Assembly: GCF_000003605.2 (NCBI RefSeq)
Contig: NW_003124905.1
Location: 312,548 to 361,293, forward strand
Origin: Saccoglossus kowalevskii
Taxonomy: Eukaryota > Hemichordata > Enteropneusta > Harrimaniidae
DNA length: 48,746 bases
Reading direction: 5' to 3'
Below are positions 1-11,833 of this stretch, piece after piece. The notes beneath the pieces are model-generated. The model ran no database searches and was not told the DNA's origin. It saw only the letters and a list, made by a program, of their open reading frames with translations. Within the stretch, counting starts at the first letter, position 1. Each line of letters starts with the position of its first letter. The translations under genes were made by a program, and so were the position numbers.

Positions 1-635
1 AAAGTTAATGTCAGAATTCGAGTCCATTCAAATACTAGTAAATGCATTCGTTCTCATTTTCAATTCAGCTTTCGTGTTTACGAATTACAAACGATTGCAC
101 CTAATACTGTAACAGACGGTATATATCCAGCATGGTTACGTGTATGTTATTAGGCCTTAATTCGAGCGAAACGAACGAATGTTCACGAAGTTTCGAAAAA
201 TATTTCTATATATTGCAAAAAAAAACGCAAATGAGACTAAAATAAATGTTATACGACCATTATAAACTAGTGCTTGGATTGCAGGGCGGTTGTTGTCGAT
301 CTGCACCCTGCACAGTGTCCGATAGGGGCTCGGATTCGAGCGACACGAACGAATGTTCACAAAGTTTCGAATATTCCCATATAATATAGCAAAAAAAACG
401 CAAATGAGACTAAAATAAATGTTATACGACCATTATACACTCGTGCTTGGGTTGCAGGGCGGTTGTTGAGTTACACGCCCAGCGCCGTATTCGGTAGGGG
501 CTCTGAGGGTTAAATACGTCAACGCTTGTGTACACTGTGTCTTTATTTACACGCCGCGGTGACAGGCGAGTGGTACCTTCCATTCCAGTTGTGCCGCGAT
601 CAAAGTGAAAATAGTTGAAAACCTGTAATACTTAC
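1..635 (-). other. intron 1 of the left-hand receptor gene (partial)
   Basis: Sequence downstream of the donor that ends the first exon of the left-hand receptor gene. The frame stays open by chance to 547 but loses receptor similarity at the GTAAGT donor. The rest holds a two-copy tandem repeat listed separately; no further exon was recognised before the window edge. Confidence 0.7.
161..508. repeat. two tandem copies of a 174-bp unit
   Basis: Copy 1 (161-334) and copy 2 (335-508) both begin TTCGAGCGA and share GAACGAATGTTCAC, CGCAAATGAGACTAAAATAA, ATGTTATACGACCATTATA, GCAGGGCGGTTGTTG and TAGGGGCTC in the same order. The copies differ mainly by scattered substitutions, with divergence highest around the poly-A stretch and after the GGGCGG motif. 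The repeat lies inside intron 1 of the left-hand receptor gene. It could be a short satellite or a recent segmental duplication. Confidence 0.9.
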
Positions 636-1317
636 TGCGGGACACTAGGGACACCTCGCTTACAATGTTCAATAGTGTGTCGTCTTCAAGTTTGCCTGGA
701 TTGTATCCCTGTATTCCTCTGGGATCACTTGAGAACGTACCGTTAGTGTCATACTCTATAGCGTAATACACGGCAAATGCCAGTATAAATGGGTCTGGCG
801 TTACGTCATCGTAGATCAATCCAAACAGCTGTATGTCAAAGTCTTCGATCATTGCCGAAAACCCGATCGCAAGTTTATCGAGTGGTGCGTACGTCCGCGT
901 GAGTGTTTTGAACATGTCTTTGTTGCTGAGGTCCGGGTCCTCACTTGCCCCCGAAATAACTGGTAGGTTCCACTGGGCTGCCATGACGCCGATGATTTCC
1001 ATCGGGTTCCAGCAAGCAGGGCCTAGGAACCCATGAATGTCCACGTTTCCGTATTCTTCCATGACGGCGATGACGGAGTCTATGCGATTGCACGCTGAGT
1101 CAGCCCATGTGACTTCAATACTATCCCCCGGCAATAGCCTCGTGTCATTGTTGACGTTCTCGACAGCGATGTCTATACCCGGTCTGATTTTCTGAGAATT
1201 GTAAGCACCTTCGGATGGTTCCGCGGAATCCTCTAGGAGAAGAAGCAAAGTGAAATCCTCGCCATAACACCACATCAGTTGTAAAACCAATATGGAAACC
1301 CCTAAAAGCTCACGCAT
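636..1317 (-). CDS. first exon of a second receptor, ANF-receptor ligand-binding domain (partial gene)
   Basis: Encodes 227 residues from ATG at 1317 to a strong donor (CGCA|GTAAGT, phase 1), and continues past the left edge. Residues 1 to about 19 are a signal peptide (hydrophobic VSILVLQLMW core). The rest fits the type I periplasmic-binding fold of natriuretic peptide receptors and receptor guanylate cyclases: RPGIDIAVENVNND, then GFLGPACWN, then AAQWNLPVISG, then LSNKDMFKTLTRT. Cys76 and Cys102 have the 26-residue spacing of the first extracellular disulfide of that family. Potential N-glycosylation sites are N57 (NDT) and N192 (NGT). It could be a guanylate cyclase receptor or a clearance-type receptor lacking the cyclase; the intracellular part is outside the window. 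It cannot be the ectodomain of the cyclase at 17919-46905, because it lies 3' of that gene's stop on the same strand. Confidence 0.9.
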
Positions 1318-1497
1318 CGTGACTCGGGTTGATGCGTATTCAAGGCAGCAATGTTATCAATAAGCTCCTCACTCTGGCTGGGTCGATGAGAAATACCCGT
1401 ATTTGGTACAAGCTGCGAACTTTAGACTTGACAACGTAACGAGCTGTGAAGATAACGTCAACCTGCTAAGTACTGACGGCGACCTCGGCCGAAAGTG

Positions 1498-1508
1498 TAT
1501 ATATATAA
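1498..1508 (-). promoter_or_regulatory. possible TATA box of the left-hand receptor gene
   Basis: TTATATATATA on the minus strand, about 180 nt upstream of the ATG at 1317. This spacing would allow a 5' UTR of about 150 nt. AT-rich words are common here and no initiator was identified, so this is positional inference only. Confidence 0.25.
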
Positions 1509-4500
1509 CGATACTGTTGAAATGCAACTGTTCAACGCGCTGGTATTGTGAAAAACGGGAGTCATCGAGGCGTGCAGTGCGCTGATAGACACAATAACAT
1601 CGTTGCCTGCCATCGTCACCTGTTCGCTTATCAGATAGCGATTGGTGCTGATGACGCCATTCAACCAACTCACCTATCAACGGTTACTCATGGCGCCCAT
1701 CCCTCTTTTCGACATAACAATCAGATTTAAATATTATAACTATCAGTTCTGCTCCTTTTAGCTGTCGTTTAATAGTGGGTGCTAAATTTCTGTTTCCGGT
1801 TTCGAAAATATTTTAAACATCACAGAAATGTTTAAATGCACGAGTTGTCATTGTTGTTCCTTTCAATGCTCGTAAAGCCACAATGTAGTTACGTGAGCAG
1901 AATTTATGAAAAAAGATCATCGCTGATATTAAATGTATTAATTTCAAGTCAGTTATTTTTAACAACTTGATTAAAGGTGTGTTGACGCATTCGCAGGATA
2001 TTTGATTAAATAATGACGTTTGTTATTACTTTTTACACCAATTTGTTAACGGTGTCATCTGAGAGGTCAAAAATGATTACACGTTGCGGAGAACCGAACG
2101 TCTTGAAGCAAATTCCGCCATCGAGCACTTGTTGCGGTATTTCATTACGTATATATACGATATTAAGAACAGTTATCTAGATAACAATCTCGTTCATTGA
2201 TGATGTAAGAGATTTTAAACCTAGAATGCAACACGACTTATTTTTTTTTAAATAAAAGTCACTGTAATTTGCACTCGTTGTATGAATGACATGAGAGACC
2301 CGTATGGAACACCACTCCCGCGATGACCATGAAACGTCAATGTAAATAACTCACCATACTAATGATAGGTTCAACATTATAAGCCAGAAAATACTAATAC
2401 TTTACACTCCCAAGCTATATAACAGGATTATTTTGGGTGAGGCTAAAAACTCCGCAAAGCGTACATATAATAGTATACTAGTATATATATATAAAGTAAG
2501 AACCAACACTAAACAATAATCTGAAAAGTGTATGAACATACAAAATGAACATGGTAGAAGCACCTCAATGGTAGAAGCCACTGTAACATGTAACCATAGT
2601 AACCTGCGTTTTAACAAGCAGGCACAGTATGTCTATAATTTATATATAGATTTTAATTAACGTAATTTCTAAAGAGAATAGCATGTCAATTGAGGTGGCT
2701 TCAATCTGAGTTATAATTTTGATGAAAATCGTGGCTATGAGGGCTTGTAATGTATGTGTCATGTATATTGCCTCGTTGGGTGTTTATGCATATTAGTGAC
2801 GTGTTATTAAAGACAACGGGGGTCTGAACCTATACCATAATTTACTCATATGGGGGTGTTTTACGTATATGTTATTCCGATCTATGAGTTATTTTCTTAG
2901 TGCCTTCTGTCTGCACGAGTTAAATTCATTAAGAATATTTTAATCAGTGTGAGAAGTACAGCAAAAACCGTCCCCAATTTACCAAATATACTGTGACCCA
3001 ATGTAACGCCGTAAATATGGACGGGTGTGGACACCAGGTAGACTACTAGTATTTATTGAGTTGTAATCGTGTGTAAGCTGAAAAATGATTGAGTTGTTAT
3101 GTATTAGTAATTGAGATAGAATAATACCTGTTTGTTTGACTACATCGAAATCACCAACTTCTTTCGTACATCTCCACTATTGTATATTCTGGTTGACAAA
3201 ACAAGCCAGCGTATGAGTAGACTGGATAGTATTGCTCTTGTTTGTTTCGTATTTGTCTCACTTGATGAACATGTGTCATTAACCTTGTGTTAACAACTTC
3301 AATGAATAGTGAATTTACAAATTGTAGCGTGTATCAACGGCAGAGTTGGAGTCCTTTACGTGGGACAATAGTCTCGGGAGATATCGGTCACATCGGTCAC
3401 CACTATCAAACACCATGTGTAAATGTACATAATACTCTCATTAACCTGCGGATGAAACCTCGTGAAATCTTGGTTCAGGTGCTCGCGTTTTACCGAGCCG
3501 ACACCGGAAGATTAGCCGGCTATTTTGTATTGAAGGATTCACGTCTGTCTCAAAAAGACACAACCAAGGACTAGAGCGAAGCGTACCGTAATTACAATAA
3601 CAAAGCTAGGGAGACAATAGACGCATATATCGATACTTTGTGGACGAAAGTAGCTGTGCGTGTTGGCACGTCTGTACACGTTTCCGTACTTATAGCGTTA
3701 ATTGTTATATTGATTAGGTATACAAGAGATCCGCATGTACTTGAGAACTACGGAACACGGAACATGCGAGTACATGACCGTGTCTGTAAACCACCGATAC
3801 AAGATTGCTGGCCACTTTTAGTGCCTTGTAGTTTTCGGGAGTTATCTACTCGAACAATTATGGAAAGTCGCTGACACGGCTACTAGAAATTTGATTGGCT
3901 ATTTTCAGTAGGCGGTGTTCATTGCGTGTTCGGATTTTTGTAAAAACAATGTGCGTTATACGACTGTTGTATATACCGCATGGGATGATTATCTAACTGC
4001 ACGCGGAGTTGCGACCACTCCCTTGAAAAAATGAGGGTCCAGGACATCATTCCTTCGAAAGTCAGAGTTATGGTTTATTATGTTTCCAACTACCACTAAT
4101 GTTGTATAAATTAACGAAATCGTTGCATACAATCGTTTTATAAAAATACTATTTTAGGAGATCTAGAAAGTCAGAAAATCAGGTCGTTGACCAAACCTGA
4201 TGCTTTACTCATTACATCGAAAACGTGTTTGTTGCTCTTAAGCGTCGTTCTCTTTCTCTGTAAAGTAGTGGGAATTAACAACACTGTATATGTATTTATT
4301 AGGTAAAATTAAGTAAACAGATGAAATAAATAAACGTATTTCGCATGTCAAGTTCAATTGTAATGTTCAAATGCAGCGTCTATGTTAAATGAATCATGCG
4401 CCTACAGATGTGTGAAATGACAACAGTGAAAATGCGCAACTTTACCTTTTTCGACGATATGGTTTTCGGCTAAGTGTCGTGAACCAAAATCAAAACTAAT

Positions 4501-4821
4501 TCAATGGCGCGTGTCTGTGTACAGTGCGATTCACAGTAATCAACCTGCTACGCGATTTAAATCGAAATATATATATACTATTGCCAATTTTACTCATTAC
4601 TGATAATTTACCATTTTTGTACAATTTTTTGTATTAATCAAAGGTTAAAATTAAATCAAATTAAATACCGAACAAACAATATCCACGATTAATCACAAAA
4701 TACACTGAATACTAGGATTATTTTGGATTATGTTTAGCTCTGCCAGATTTGGAGAATTCCAGTGCAAACTGACGTCATGCGATAAACCATAACTGGGTAA
4801 AAACCCGCAACCGACCGGGTG
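1509..4821. other. intergenic, no gene recognised
   Basis: AT-rich spacer upstream of the left-hand receptor gene. Open frames at 3287-3574 and 3638-3874 (plus) and 2402-2617 (minus) resemble no family I know and lack supporting context. No RNA gene or clear repeat was seen. Confidence 0.6.
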
Positions 4822-5500
4822 TTAGCCCGTTGCTTGCTTACTCAGTGTAGATCCGTTAAGTTATAACCAGCTACTCACTAAACGTAAATATGTTACCTCC
4901 TGGGCATAAATCGGTTACTATCGGAATGTAAACCCGTTGCTTGCTGACTGATATAAGCCCGATACTTACTGAATGTAGACCCACTACTTACGTCGTGTAA
5001 TCCGAATACTTACTGCGCAGAATCTGTTATTGTTTGAGTGTGAGCTCGTTACTGTTTTTGTGTGAACGTGATGTCTACTGAATGTAAACAACTTACGTGT
5101 TATTCAAGTTTACAGTGTGAAAACCTCTTGTCAACTGAATGTGAATCCGTTACTTACTGAGTTTGAACTAATACCTCTGGCGGATTCAGAAATTTAGTAA
5201 GGGGGCGCGCTCCTATTGACGTGGTCGAAGTAGACCACCGGTGGGCTGGGTTTGGAATTTTTTTTGCGGACTGAAGGGGGAAGCGGGCCAGGTGCGAATC
5301 CGCGCGTGAATACACACTGAGTGTAAACCTTGTACTTGAATGTGAACATGTTACCCACTTGATGAAAATCTCTTTCAAATTGAATGTAAATTACTTACGT
5401 ATCGAGTCTAAACGCCCTATACCCAGTAAACGTGACCCTTATACACCCAAACTCGTTAATTGTTTTGTTGAATTTGAAGTCAAAAACCTGTTACTCTAAG
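4822..5500. repeat. decayed 22-bp minisatellite
   Basis: Roughly twenty degenerate units with approximate consensus CCGTTACTTACTGAATGTAA plus two bases. Good units occur near 4927 (GGAATGTAAACCCGTTGCTT), 4963-4985 (CCCGATACTTACTGAATGTA), 5071-5092 (CTACTGAATGTAAAC), 5137-5167 and 5376-5400. Units vary in length by a few bases and carry many substitutions, so the array is old. It is interrupted by a short element at 5175-5308. Confidence 0.7.
5175..5308. mobile_element. small TIR element inserted in the minisatellite
   Basis: About 134 bp, flanked on both sides by AATAC (5170-5174 and 5309-5313), a plausible target-site duplication. The left end is CTCTGGCGGATTCAG; the right end read in reverse complement is CACGCGCGGATTCGC, so the termini are imperfect inverted repeats around GCGGATTC. 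The interior is GC-rich against an AT-rich background and breaks the 22-bp repeat register. It resembles a non-autonomous DNA transposon; the superfamily is not determined. Confidence 0.55.
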
Positions 5501-6155
5501 TAATAATATCATCGTCATATTATTCACAGTTCCACACAAAATTCGGGTGAGTGATATAGTGAATTACGTGACGTGTAATTTATTTTCATAAGAGTTTTTG
5601 TTTCCCCAGTGTGAAATGTGCTAGATTGTTTCCCAGTCGAACCATTTTCCCTAGCGTAAGTCGTGTCACGTATATATTAAAATTTAATAGGGTATCCCTC
5701 AAAATACGTATCTCGCATGAGATTGGTCGTCTATTTCACCATATCTATAAGGATGTGCTGTATAGCTCCTGACTTGTTTATAGAAGTCCCGATGTTCCGA
5801 ATAGCATTCAACACACTGCAGTATCAATAGAAAAAAAAATAATCAATTGAATAAAATTTGTGTCATCAACGTTGACAGGTAACACGATTTATGGTAGCTC
5901 CCTGTGGATATACGCTACGTATGCCACGGCGTGATGGGATAATTCGTATTGTTGTCACGAGAATTAGTAATCTCTTTATCAGTAGTATTGCGAACTGAAA
6001 TGTAATCGAATTGTGCCATCTTGTATTCCCCGCTGTTCGATGAAATGAACCTAATACAGTTGGAATATTATCACGTGAAGTAAATTTCATTTTACCCGGA
6101 AAGGAACAACGTGATGTAAATAACAGTAGTTACATCGCGTAAAAAAATCCGAAGT
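5501..6155. other. intergenic, nothing recognised
   Basis: AT-rich spacer between the decayed minisatellite and the first TTAA-flanked MITE. I see no gene, RNA or repeat here. Confidence 0.5.
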
Positions 6156-6159
6156 TTAA

Positions 6160-6284
6160 AGCGCGGTAGTCGTCGCGCAGCGCGTGTTCGAATTTCATAG
6201 AAATAAACAATGTATTTTACACGCGTTGTGTACATCGCTATGAGTCCCATATTGAACAGGACGCGGCACGACGACTGCCGCCCT
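6160..6284. mobile_element. TTAA-flanked palindromic MITE, copy 1 (125 bp)
   Basis: Flanked by TTAA at 6156-6159 and 6285-6288. The left end AGCGCGGTAGTCGTC and the reverse-complemented right end AGGGCGGCAGTCGTC form terminal inverted repeats. It is CpG-rich, with GCAGCGCGTGTTCGAATTTC after the left end. Nearly the same sequence, length and flanks recur at 34025-34150. The TTAA target is typical of piggyBac-like elements; that assignment is inference. No coding capacity. Confidence 0.8.
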
Positions 6285-6288
6285 TTAA

Positions 6289-9200
6289 CAATATAATGTT
6301 ATTTTTAAAGCATCACCGTTCTAGCTTAGATATTCCACAACCAGCGTGCCTATCCTGGTATCCTTTTTACAGGGTATTACACAGTGACTGTATGTGAAGT
6401 TTGGCCCTCGTAATATGTTTACCCACAATCGTGTGATTACCAGATGATATATGTTTTGATAGCCCTCGGCAAGCAATTCTAATTTACTCTGTACGCTAGT
6501 TTGCTCATAGGTAGGTCTCATTGGAGTATTAACTCATAGCGAATAATAAACGACGATTGTAGTTGAGTGATTGGGAATTAATCAATCAGTTAGCGTATGC
6601 TGATCGCCGCAGACCTTCAGGGATAAGCGACTAGATTATTCCTACATGTTTAATAGGGAAAGTTAATGACATCGGAAAGTTATTAAAACTATTAATATTT
6701 CGTATGCCATATTTTTCGAAATTAGCAGTTACTTGTTAACTGCACAATAACAGCCGGAGACTCAAAGGACGAAAATCCTTTAGAGGTTTCAGGCTTTGAA
6801 TGTGTTTTTCTGTTAGCAAAGTAAATCTAAATTTCACGGCCAACCGTATGATTCGCATTCTGAGAAACACATCTATATTTCGCCCCCTAGCATGCGTGAT
6901 AGTGAAATATATGTTCATCGTTTGTGACTATCTTCATGTACATTTCATTCTGCCTTTTCATTGTGTGTCACTAGTACATAACGTTTGACGTTACTTTCGC
7001 ATATCTAAAATTTTCCGACTTCTGGTTATTTTGGAAAAAAATAGACATAATATTGGTTAATATTGAAAGCTTTAATGAACGTCAATTCAAATGTTACTAT
7101 CCGGTTGTACATTCATGTCGCTTAAACGCAATTGTTTCGATTCATGTACACTTGTTGCTTGTACTATAAGGTTTATTTTCACTAGCACAATTAGGTCACT
7201 TGTACCTTTCACGTTCATTGTAGATTAATGTTTTTTTTTTCCACTTGCACATCCACGTCGCTTGTACATTTCATATTCCTCATTGATTATGTTGTTTTTT
7301 CAACTCTGCATTTTTGTCTCTTGGTAGCCACTTGGTAGCCATATGAACGCCCGGTCCCGATGAATTATGGGAAATGTTGAATCAATAAAGCTAACCCTCT
7401 TTAGCTATAACACTTCAACAATACGACTACTCATCTACTCATGTGTTTCTGCGAGCAATATGTCTGCCATGTTAAAGCATATAGCTGGTATGTGATGTCA
7501 GAAAGACATTTTTTTATTTGTTATTATAATTTTATTATTTTTTAATGTCATATTAATGGTCAAAGCCTATTTCTTAAACCACATATTGCATTATAACACT
7601 CACAAAGGCATTCGATGAAAAAAAAAAAACAAAAAAAAAACATCACTAGTACACATCACGTACGGTAATTGCTATTGTATCCTCAACCCCCCTCAAACGA
7701 TAAACCAAAATAAATGCATTTATAAATATGGAATATCAACAACTTAATAATAACCAACAAGTTTTCTCGCCCATATTGCATCATTAAGCGATGACTGTTG
7801 TTTCCGATAATTAACATATATCACCTGGTCGTGAGGACGAAGGCATACGTCAATTTCCTCGGGTGACATGGAGCACCTAAATATGCTGTGTTTCGAGTGG
7901 CTCAAAATCACTTTAGGGAAATACACATAATAAGACTAAACAATACGCGTTTTTATACCACGTCGATGTTTACCAGTGTACACGAACAATGATAGGTTCT
8001 AGTAATATATACCATCGGGTATTTCAAATTAAACATTTCATTTAACGCTCTCTCACGTTTCCGATACGTGCAATATTTACTATTCGTGTACATTTCAGAA
8101 ATTTCGGATCAATTTTCAAATAATATTTCAATAACATAACAGGAAAGTTACTTAATTAAAAATTGAGTCACTTAATCGTGATGATAATTATGTTTATTGT
8201 TTCCGGTATGTTATTGAAGTAATTAACATATAAAGCCAACAATATTTCATAATATTGGCGGAAACTTCGTTTTGCAGGTAAAGGTATAACGCAGACGAAG
8301 CCGTAATGTTACCCAATGTTCTGCTTAGTGATATGTTGTTGTTGTTGCTTGTATTTTGTATTGAACATCCTCATTTGCTTTTGTATAACATCGCAAACAA
8401 AAACTGAGCAAAACTATTGCTCTTTTAAATGTCTGTATCAATCACTTTTAGATAGTGAGGTTGTAGCACATATCTTATGGTTATTGCCGACAACCGTAAT
8501 CAGAAACTGGCATATAAAACCACGCAGGAATAATCAGCTGTGTCTGAGATTTTCTGCGATAGCTATCGTCTCAGCCTGCTGTGAATCCTCGTTCTCGGTA
8601 AATTTAACCAACTTTTTTTTAACAAAAGGGCAAACCTCGAACATTTCATAAACATCGCAAACAGCCGCAGTTTGTCTCCACAGCGCATGCTCAACACGTC
8701 ATCGCCGGTCGATAATTTGAATGTGCTGTCTCCTTATGGAAATAGTTCGCTGTGACAAAGAAGATTTTTCTCACGTGACTGCGTAGTGTCCAATCACTAC
8801 ACAGAATGATGTTATTTATAATGTGTGACTTTCGATTATATCTAGTTGCCTATTATGAGCACTGGGTGGTTTATATTAGTCCGTAGGTATAGTGAATTGT
8901 ATCCCATCGCAATTCAAGGGAAAGCATGCAGAATACCAAAATATAGAGAATAAACGTACTTTACTGCAACGAAGTAAATGAAGACATCTAATAAACAAGA
9001 TTTCCTTAGGACAATTTCTTCCGTGGATTAGTTTAATGCGTTTTGTCCTATTTGTGACGGAGAGTCAATGCTATCCAAAGACATGCACAATTACGTGTTC
9101 GACAGATCTGCAAACTGAAATACACATAACATGAATTTAAAAAAAACATCACAAATCAATTTAAATTGTTAATAAATTAATCAATTAATCTAAACAAATC

Positions 9201-11833
9201 GTGACTCAGAATCAATAACAGAATATAAATAAGGGTGTATTTATATCATCACCCTAACGTAAGTAGATGCAATAGTACAAACATTAATCTTTAAACGTTG
9301 AGTTGTTTATATCATACACCGCCCAGTTGAATTTGGTCATTATAGAAGGCAAATACGACATTCAGTAAGTACATAAGGGGATATCGGATTGTTTCTCATA
9401 GTGGCCACAATGAATAATAACTTAACGTATATAACCACGTTGAAAATAATACAGTTTTTACAAATGGACGTTAAATGTTAAAGTCCCATACGGTGTTAGC
9501 GTTTTACAATATGTGCCAAGGACAATACACTAATCAGTTTATACATTTTACAATTCGGTCGTCGTAACACTTTCTCTCCGTTTAATTGGTTTAGATCGGT
9601 TAAAACCGAAAAGACGCCGAATAACATTAGGAACTGCCGGGAGGTTGTTATAATACCGATGTCAATGTCATTTCGGGAAGGCAGCAAATCAAAATATTAC
9701 ACTGGAACAAGAATTGATTCAATAACACGCTATTCGACTCTCGACCTTTTATGAATCAGGAATCGTCACCTAAATTATTTATGTATTTTTTTATTATTTC
9801 CGGATCTCATCGTTTTGTACACGGTAAGTGAGACCTGTCATCACCACTGCGTGTATTGCGTTAGGTTTCGGCAACACAGCCACGTGACCTATGATAAAAT
9901 ATTATATACGAGTTAGACGCATAAGTACGTCAATGTGTTCCGTGTGGACGTAACGAGCTGTCATATCACTAGTTACGTATATGTGCATAAATGAAATTGT
10001 GGCTGGTTACATCGTATCAACTTAATTCACGTATTGACGTCAATGGCCAAACATTGAACAAATCGATAAATGACAGATATGTTTTTTTTTTTGCATGATC
10101 CCGTAATTTCTCATAATATCCATTAGGACTTAATGCTAAGACTATTGTATTGATTTTGGGTTGCTGCCATGGACACGAATTCAATTAACGTAACACAACG
10201 AAAACAACGTGATATTAAAAAATATCTAATCGAAAAATATCAATTGGCGAAACATATATAAAACTTTATATTCATTGATTTGTCAAGAGAAATCAATACG
10301 TGTCATTTACGATTTTTTTTTTCTGAACCAATCTTCCAAATCCGCACAAAGCAAACAAAGGACAAAAAGGTTATGAACACTAACTCCCGTCATCAAATTA
10401 AAATGTCAACCATTGATACTTCTTTTGGTCGATACCCAAATTGGATATATTTATAATGATAAAACCTCGTCACAAAAGATCACCTTAACTGTCACATCAC
10501 AAGTAAACGTCGGTGAGGCAAATCATCTAGAGAAAACGTCGGTATTACATTTATGGTTATATATTCGTGGATCAGTATAAATAAGCCTGAACCATATTTC
10601 TACATTATAAATTGATCAGATTAAAATAGTTATTTTTCCGGAAGTGCGTCATAGTAAATTACATTTAACTTTAAACAAATTAACCCAGAGCTCAGCTATA
10701 AGAGAAGCCCCAGGATGTTATAAGTACTGTAACATTACATTGTTATAGGGGCATTTTGTAAAAGAATTTCAGCGACAATCGCTACTCCTTAATTTTATAT
10801 CGTGATAGCCGTGATGAAAACACCTCCTAAATGCAAAGTGTCAAAAGAAATACATCATAGATATAACCTCCACTTAAAATGTGAAATGTAAAATGCAGTC
10901 ATTTTTGTTTGCACGTTTAATCTGGGATGGCAACACTCCATAAACCGAGTATACAAATAACCCTAACCCTAAACCACAAGTTGATTTTACGGTGTAATTA
11001 CAACGCTATATTTGTTTTCAATAACGTGACGGTCAAGTGTCGTCAACAAGTTTGCACTTGCGAAAAAAAAATAAAACAAAACAAAACAAAAACAAGACGA
11101 AACACAGAAAACACGACATTAATACAGTAACAAATAATACGTTTAATGAATCTTACAATTTGAACAACAGAAAGAAGGAAAATTTTTTCGACATTTTGTC
11201 AGTTTACTGAATTGAACTAATTTAATTGATAATGAATAGTGTTACATATTTTCATGATCTGTTTTACCTTAACCTTACATCGGATGACAATTAAAGAGAC
11301 TCTACGATTTAATACTGTATACGATGAAGATATGCTGTCATGGTAATGTTTCACATGACTGGTCACTTATTGCCATTAGTAGCATATATACAAATAAATT
11401 ACAAAACAAACTTAACGAAAGTTTTCATAAATATATAACCAAACAACAGAAGCAAAACAATGGACTTGAAGGAAGAAGAGTACAACATAAACACATCAAT
11501 AAGAAAAAGATACATTGTACTTATGGTATACATGGGATGATGCCAATTTTATTGAAAGGACATCCTGCTCCATTTCATGTGGCACCCACCTTACAACACA
11601 TAAACCTTTTTTTCCCTGTTTGAAATTGCAAACTACATCAAGTGACATGTGGCATTGTTGTCATCGGCGTAGCAGTGTTATTGTATTTAACCACAAGCTA
11701 CTTGTGTCTGCTAAACGCCCTTTCAATGTTTAGCCTAGACGTTGTCCACAAAACTCTTTGTAATATTTTATAAATATGTTAATATTTTATTAATATTTTA
11801 GAAGAAAAGCAACAAAATAGTCGTTTCTAGTGC
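6289..11833. other. intergenic, no gene recognised
   Basis: AT-rich spacer. The 8316-8651 plus-strand frame (111 codons) starts in a TTG-rich low-complexity run and matches no family I know. Minor features are a decayed repeat near 7107-7320, an AAAAC run near 11066-11095 and two TTAGGG-type units near 10960. The stretch 11324-11833 could be the 5' part of the LINE that follows, but no motif confirms it. Confidence 0.55.
7107..7320. repeat. decayed tandem repeat, about 61-bp period
   Basis: Units at about 7180-7240 and 7241-7301 share, in order, CAC-TTGTAC, a TTTCA-GTTC/TTCATT stretch, GATTA and a T-run. A weaker unit precedes them near 7107-7179 and a partial one follows. Divergence is high, so boundaries are approximate. 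Confidence 0.45.

Noticed and set aside
547-635. Extension of the left-hand receptor frame beyond residue 227
   Set aside because: The sequence after CGCA|GTAAGT loses all family resemblance (SKYYRFST onward) and a strong donor lies exactly there, so this is intron read-through.
8316-8651. 111-codon plus-strand open frame with a Cys-rich start
   Set aside because: The Cys and Leu run comes from a TTG/TGT low-complexity stretch; the remainder matches nothing I know.
8655-8710. CpG-containing stretch considered as another TTAA MITE copy
   Set aside because: Only loose similarity to the termini and no inverted partner or TTAA pair.
10960-10974. CCCTAACCCTAAA, telomere-like
   Set aside because: Only about two units; too short to call an interstitial telomeric site.
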